A program made the position numbers and the translations under genes. Below the pieces are notes generated by a model. That model was not told where the DNA came from and did not search any database. It saw nothing but the letters and a program-made list of their open reading frames with translations. This document shows, piece by piece, positions 61,760 to 64,000 of a DNA stretch of 64,000 bases (within the stretch, counting starts at the first letter, position 1; each line of letters begins with the position of its first letter). The stretch lies in contig NZ_JBGCBY010000041.1 in NCBI RefSeq assembly GCF_041262165.1, forward strand, positions 1 through 64,000, given 5' to 3'. The DNA comes from Streptacidiphilus sp041262165. Its GTDB lineage: Bacteria; Actinomycetota; Actinomycetes; Streptomycetales; Streptomycetaceae.

Positions 61760-62649
61760 GCCTCCTGGTCCGCCGCGCGAGCCACCTCGGCCACCAGCCG
61801 GGCGGTGATCGGGGTCTCGACGCCGTGGGCGGCCCCGGACCGCAGTACCGCTCCGCCGATGGCGCCGATTTCGAGCGGGCGTCTGGCCTCGGCGTCACGC
61901 TGCATCGAGGACTTCATCGCCTGCGGGGCGCGGTCGAAGAACGAGAGCACGGTCTCGGTCGTCACGGGTGCGCCGGCGGCCTGTGCCACGGCGGTGATTT
62001 CGTCGAGCGTGGCAAGCAGTTCCGGACGTCGCTCGCTGCGGATGGTGCCGACGACAGTCTGATAACGGGTGGTCAGCAGGGCGAATGGGGCGAGGAAGGC
62101 GAGCTTGTCCCAGAGCATCGCTGTCTCGTCGGTGCGCAGGGCCACACCGAGGCCGGCGTGCCGGAGCCGGTCCGCGAACTCGTCGAGTGGAGCCGCCAGT
62201 TCGAGGTTGGTGAACGGGCTGCTATGGACGATGCACCCTGGTGAGGTGCGGGCGGCCTCGACCCTGATCGTGCCGGCGACGACCTTGGCCGAGGGGTAGC
62301 GCTCGCGCAGCACGGCCAGATGGTCGAGGCCGTTGAGCAACGGGACCACGATCGCGTCGCCGAGGACATGGGCCGGGACACGGTCGAGCGCCTCCTCCAG
62401 GGCGGTCTGCTTGACCGTCACGAAGAGGACGTCCACCGGCTCGCGCAGCTGCGTGTCGGCCTCCACCGCTGCCGTGAAGTTCCCGTACTGGGTGCTCTCG
62501 ATGCGCAGGCCGTCACGGCTCAGCACGGCCGCGGTCTCCCCGCCGGCCAGGCAGACGACGCGGTGTCCGTCACGGGCGAGCAGCGCGCCGATCAGGCCGC
62601 CGACGCCGCCCGGTCCGAGGACGGCCACCGTCAGGTTGGTTGTGGTCAC
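61756..62649 (-). CDS. ketopantoate-reductase-like (2-dehydropantoate 2-reductase family) enzyme
   Basis: 297 residues from GTG 62647-62649 with GGAG five bases upstream. A Rossmann start, VAVLGPGGVGGLIGALLARD (GxGxxG, NADP site), DVLFVTVKQTALEEALDRV with the family Lys, VVPLLNGLDHLAVL (N-G), RVEAARTSPGCIVHS, and the C-terminal helical domain with TAMLWDKLAFLAPFALLTTR (Lys/Asn region) and PQAMKSSMQRDAEARRPLEI (substrate-binding S-S/M-x-x-D). These are the PanE/ApbA motifs. Because it sits in a VOC operon under a LysR gene, it may reduce another 2-oxo acid and not ketopantoate. First gene of the operon, divergent from the regulator. Confidence 0.85.
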   Translation of the reverse strand: MTTTNLTVAVLGPGGVGGLIGALLARDGHRVVCLAGGETAAVLSRDGLRIESTQYGNFTAAVEADTQLREPVDVLFVTVKQTALEEALDRVPAHVLGDAIVVPLLNGLDHLAVLRERYPSAKVVAGTIRVEAARTSPGCIVHSSPFTNLELAAPLDEFADRLRHAGLGVALRTDETAMLWDKLAFLAPFALLTTRYQTVVGTIRSERRPELLATLDEITAVAQAAGAPVTTETVLSFFDRAPQAMKSSMQRDAEARRPLEIGAIGGAVLRSGAAHGVETPITARLVAEVARAADQEA

Positions 62650-62845
62650 GTGCGCTCCTGTCGTTCTTGGGAGACCAGTGCGGTCGTGCGGAAGGCCGGC
62701 GGTGGGAACTGCGGGTGGACCACGGTGCTTCCCCCTCGGCGCGATGCGGGTCGGCACCCGCCATGCGTTCACCGCGTCCGGATCGGGGTGAACGCAGTGG
62801 GCGGGTTGCCGCCCTGGGCCCTGCAGCGATGATCGAGCATCCCGG

Positions 62846-62899
62846 AAACCCAAGTCAATCCACGGGTTTGCTGGTAAACACCCAAGCGATACCTTGGGT
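62846..62899. promoter_or_regulatory. candidate LysR operator: two nested palindromes
   Basis: Upstream of the LysR-type gene there are AAACCC-N12-GGGTTT (62846-62851 and 62864-62869) and ACCCAAG-N6-CTTGGGT (62880-62886 and 62893-62899). The second ends five bases before the GTG start of the LysR gene. Both share the half-site ACCCAAG / AACCCAAG, which fits binding of a LysR tetramer to two sites in the divergent promoter. Confidence 0.6.
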
Positions 62900-62903
62900 T
62901 GCT

Positions 62904-63806
62904 GTGACGCTTGACGATCTCCGTGTCTTCACCGCGGTCTGCCAGATCGGCTCACTGAGCGCCGCCGCCCGCGACCTGTCCTGCACGCAGTCTGCGGTCA
63001 GTCAGCATGTGAAGCGGCTTGAGCGGGAGGTGGGCCTGAGCCTGCTCGAACGGCACACCCGGGGGGTGGTGCCGACTCCGGCCGGGCGCATGCTGCACGC
63101 GGCGGTCACCGAGGGCCTGGCGTGCATCGACCACGCGCTGCACAGGCTCGAAGAAGTAGCACGCGCGGAAGGCGGATCGGTGCGGGTCACGACAGGGGCC
63201 ACGACCGTCCGGCATTTCATGTCCGCGGCCGTCGTCGACTTCCGGCGGCGCTTTCCCCAGGCCAGCCTCGAATTCCAGACCGAAACCTCCAGTCGCGGCT
63301 GCTTCGACGCGCTCGCTGCCGGCGGCGTCGACCTCGCCTGGATCACCCTGGGGCCCGCGACTCGCACCATTGAGCAGCGCCCTGTTGTCGAGCTTCCCTG
63401 GGCGCTTGCCGTCTCGGCAGCCGATCCTCTGGCGGCCAAGGCCTTCGTGGAGCCGGCTGACCTGCAGGAGGCCCGGCTCATCGGGCTCCCGGAGAACTCG
63501 ACCTCCCGCCTGCAACTTGGCGCCTGGCTTGCGGAATCCGGGATCCGGCCGGTGTTCGACACCAGCGTCGCCGATTGGGACACCGCGATCCTTCTGGCCG
63601 AGTTGGGACTGGGCCACGCCGTCGTTCCGGCCCTGCCCGCCTGGAGCGGTCCCGGACACCCGGACCTGCGGCTGATCCCTATCCCTGCGCTCCCGGCCCT
63701 CACCGCGGGCTGGGCAGTGCGCCGTTGGGACGCTCTCTCTCCGCTGGCCCGCGCGTTCGCCGAGACCGTCGCGCACCACTGCGGCCAGCAGACCGTCCTT
63801 GGATAG
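62904..63806 (+). CDS. LysR-family transcriptional regulator
   Basis: 300 residues from GTG 62904, the usual length. The N-terminal winged helix is typical: TLDDLRVFTAVCQIGSLSAA, ARDLSCTQSAVSQHVKRLER and EVGLSLLERHTRGVVPTPAG. The effector domain follows, with VRVTTGATTVRHFMSAAVV, DALAAGGVDLAWITLG and LLAELGLGHAVVPALPAW. Divergent orientation to the reductase/VOC operon with palindromes between suggests that it controls that operon and itself in answer to a small ligand. No membrane segment. Longer in-frame starts exist further left but lie in the promoter region. Confidence 0.9.
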   Translation: MTLDDLRVFTAVCQIGSLSAAARDLSCTQSAVSQHVKRLEREVGLSLLERHTRGVVPTPAGRMLHAAVTEGLACIDHALHRLEEVARAEGGSVRVTTGATTVRHFMSAAVVDFRRRFPQASLEFQTETSSRGCFDALAAGGVDLAWITLGPATRTIEQRPVVELPWALAVSAADPLAAKAFVEPADLQEARLIGLPENSTSRLQLGAWLAESGIRPVFDTSVADWDTAILLAELGLGHAVVPALPAWSGPGHPDLRLIPIPALPALTAGWAVRRWDALSPLARAFAETVAHHCGQQTVLG

Positions 63807-64000
63807 ACGTAGGCCGAGGGGCGTGTCCAACCCCCGAGTGGTGTTCAGCCCCTCGATGCGCTCGTCGCCTTCGGCGTCATCGACTGCGCGTGTCAGTACC
63901 AGCCGGGTACCGGTGGCAGCGGCCACCTCGGCGGGGTCGGCAGTGGCAGGTCCGAGCGGAGCTGCGGGTCTCTGCCGCGTCCGGCGAGCCAGGCGAGCAA
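63807..64000. other. window edge, possible partial minus-strand gene
   Basis: A minus-strand frame enters from the right edge with PAEVAAATGTRLVLTRAVDD and AEGDERIEGLNTTRGLD, which looks natural, but it has no stop before it runs antisense into the LysR gene. It may be the end of a convergent gene that overlaps the regulator or is frameshifted. I cannot assign it. Confidence 0.3.

Overview
The window is high-GC actinobacterial DNA, most likely from Streptomyces or a close relative in the Streptomycetaceae. The evidence is strong third-position G/C bias in the real genes, frequent GTG and TTG starts behind GGAGG-like sites, very large secreted lectin and RHS proteins, a sortase-E type LAxTG anchor, and a tRNA-Pro 3' fragment near a tyrosine integrase. 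It reads as an accessory, recombination-rich island: transposable elements, integrase pieces and frameshifted genes alternate with small lineage-specific genes, and no housekeeping operon is visible before about 58 kb.

Layout. 1-7.1 kb: tail of a tyrosine integrase, then small hypothetical, secreted and decaying genes, including a lipoprotein with an HNH-like motif. 7.5-21.8 kb: a divergent pair of giant secreted proteins. The minus-strand gene encodes a LamG / ricin-lectin / FG-GAP protein. The plus-strand gene encodes a 2.7-kilo-residue RHS/YD-repeat polymorphic toxin whose C-terminus looks like a cholera-toxin-A type ADP-ribosyltransferase, followed five bases later by a probable immunity gene. 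21.9-37.2 kb: a transposon nest. It holds a truncated IS701 transposase, a chimeric IS, an IS5-type element carrying a DUF1877 passenger gene, an IS1182 element abutting it at CTAG, an rve-type IS, and an ISKra4-like element with 11-bp flanking repeats and its own passenger gene.

37.2-53.9 kb: accessory genes, many with overlapping stop/start codons. They include HEAT-repeat proteins, a serpin / ADP-ribosylglycohydrolase / ATP-grasp operon, a second ADP-ribosylglycohydrolase with a Zn-binding partner, a Zn-ribbon + L7/L12-CTD-like protein, an XRE-like regulator, a possible phosphoribosyltransferase-like protein, another DUF1877 protein and a RIO-type kinase. 54.2-57.3 kb: a tRNA-Pro 3'-half (probable att core), a hypothetical gene and a complete tyrosine integrase. 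57.4-64 kb: remnants of a TetR regulator and an AbfB domain, a Tat-exported cell-wall-anchored alginate-lyase-family protein (one apparent frameshift), and a small-molecule operon (ketopantoate-reductase-like, DUF6817-VOC fusion, VOC) divergent from a LysR regulator with palindromic operator candidates.

How genes work together: the RHS toxin and downstream immunity gene form a toxin/antidote unit. The ADP-ribosylglycohydrolases could in principle reverse ADP-ribosylation but sit in separate operons. The LysR gene probably controls the divergent VOC operon. All functions are inferred from sequence patterns read by eye; no database search was run.
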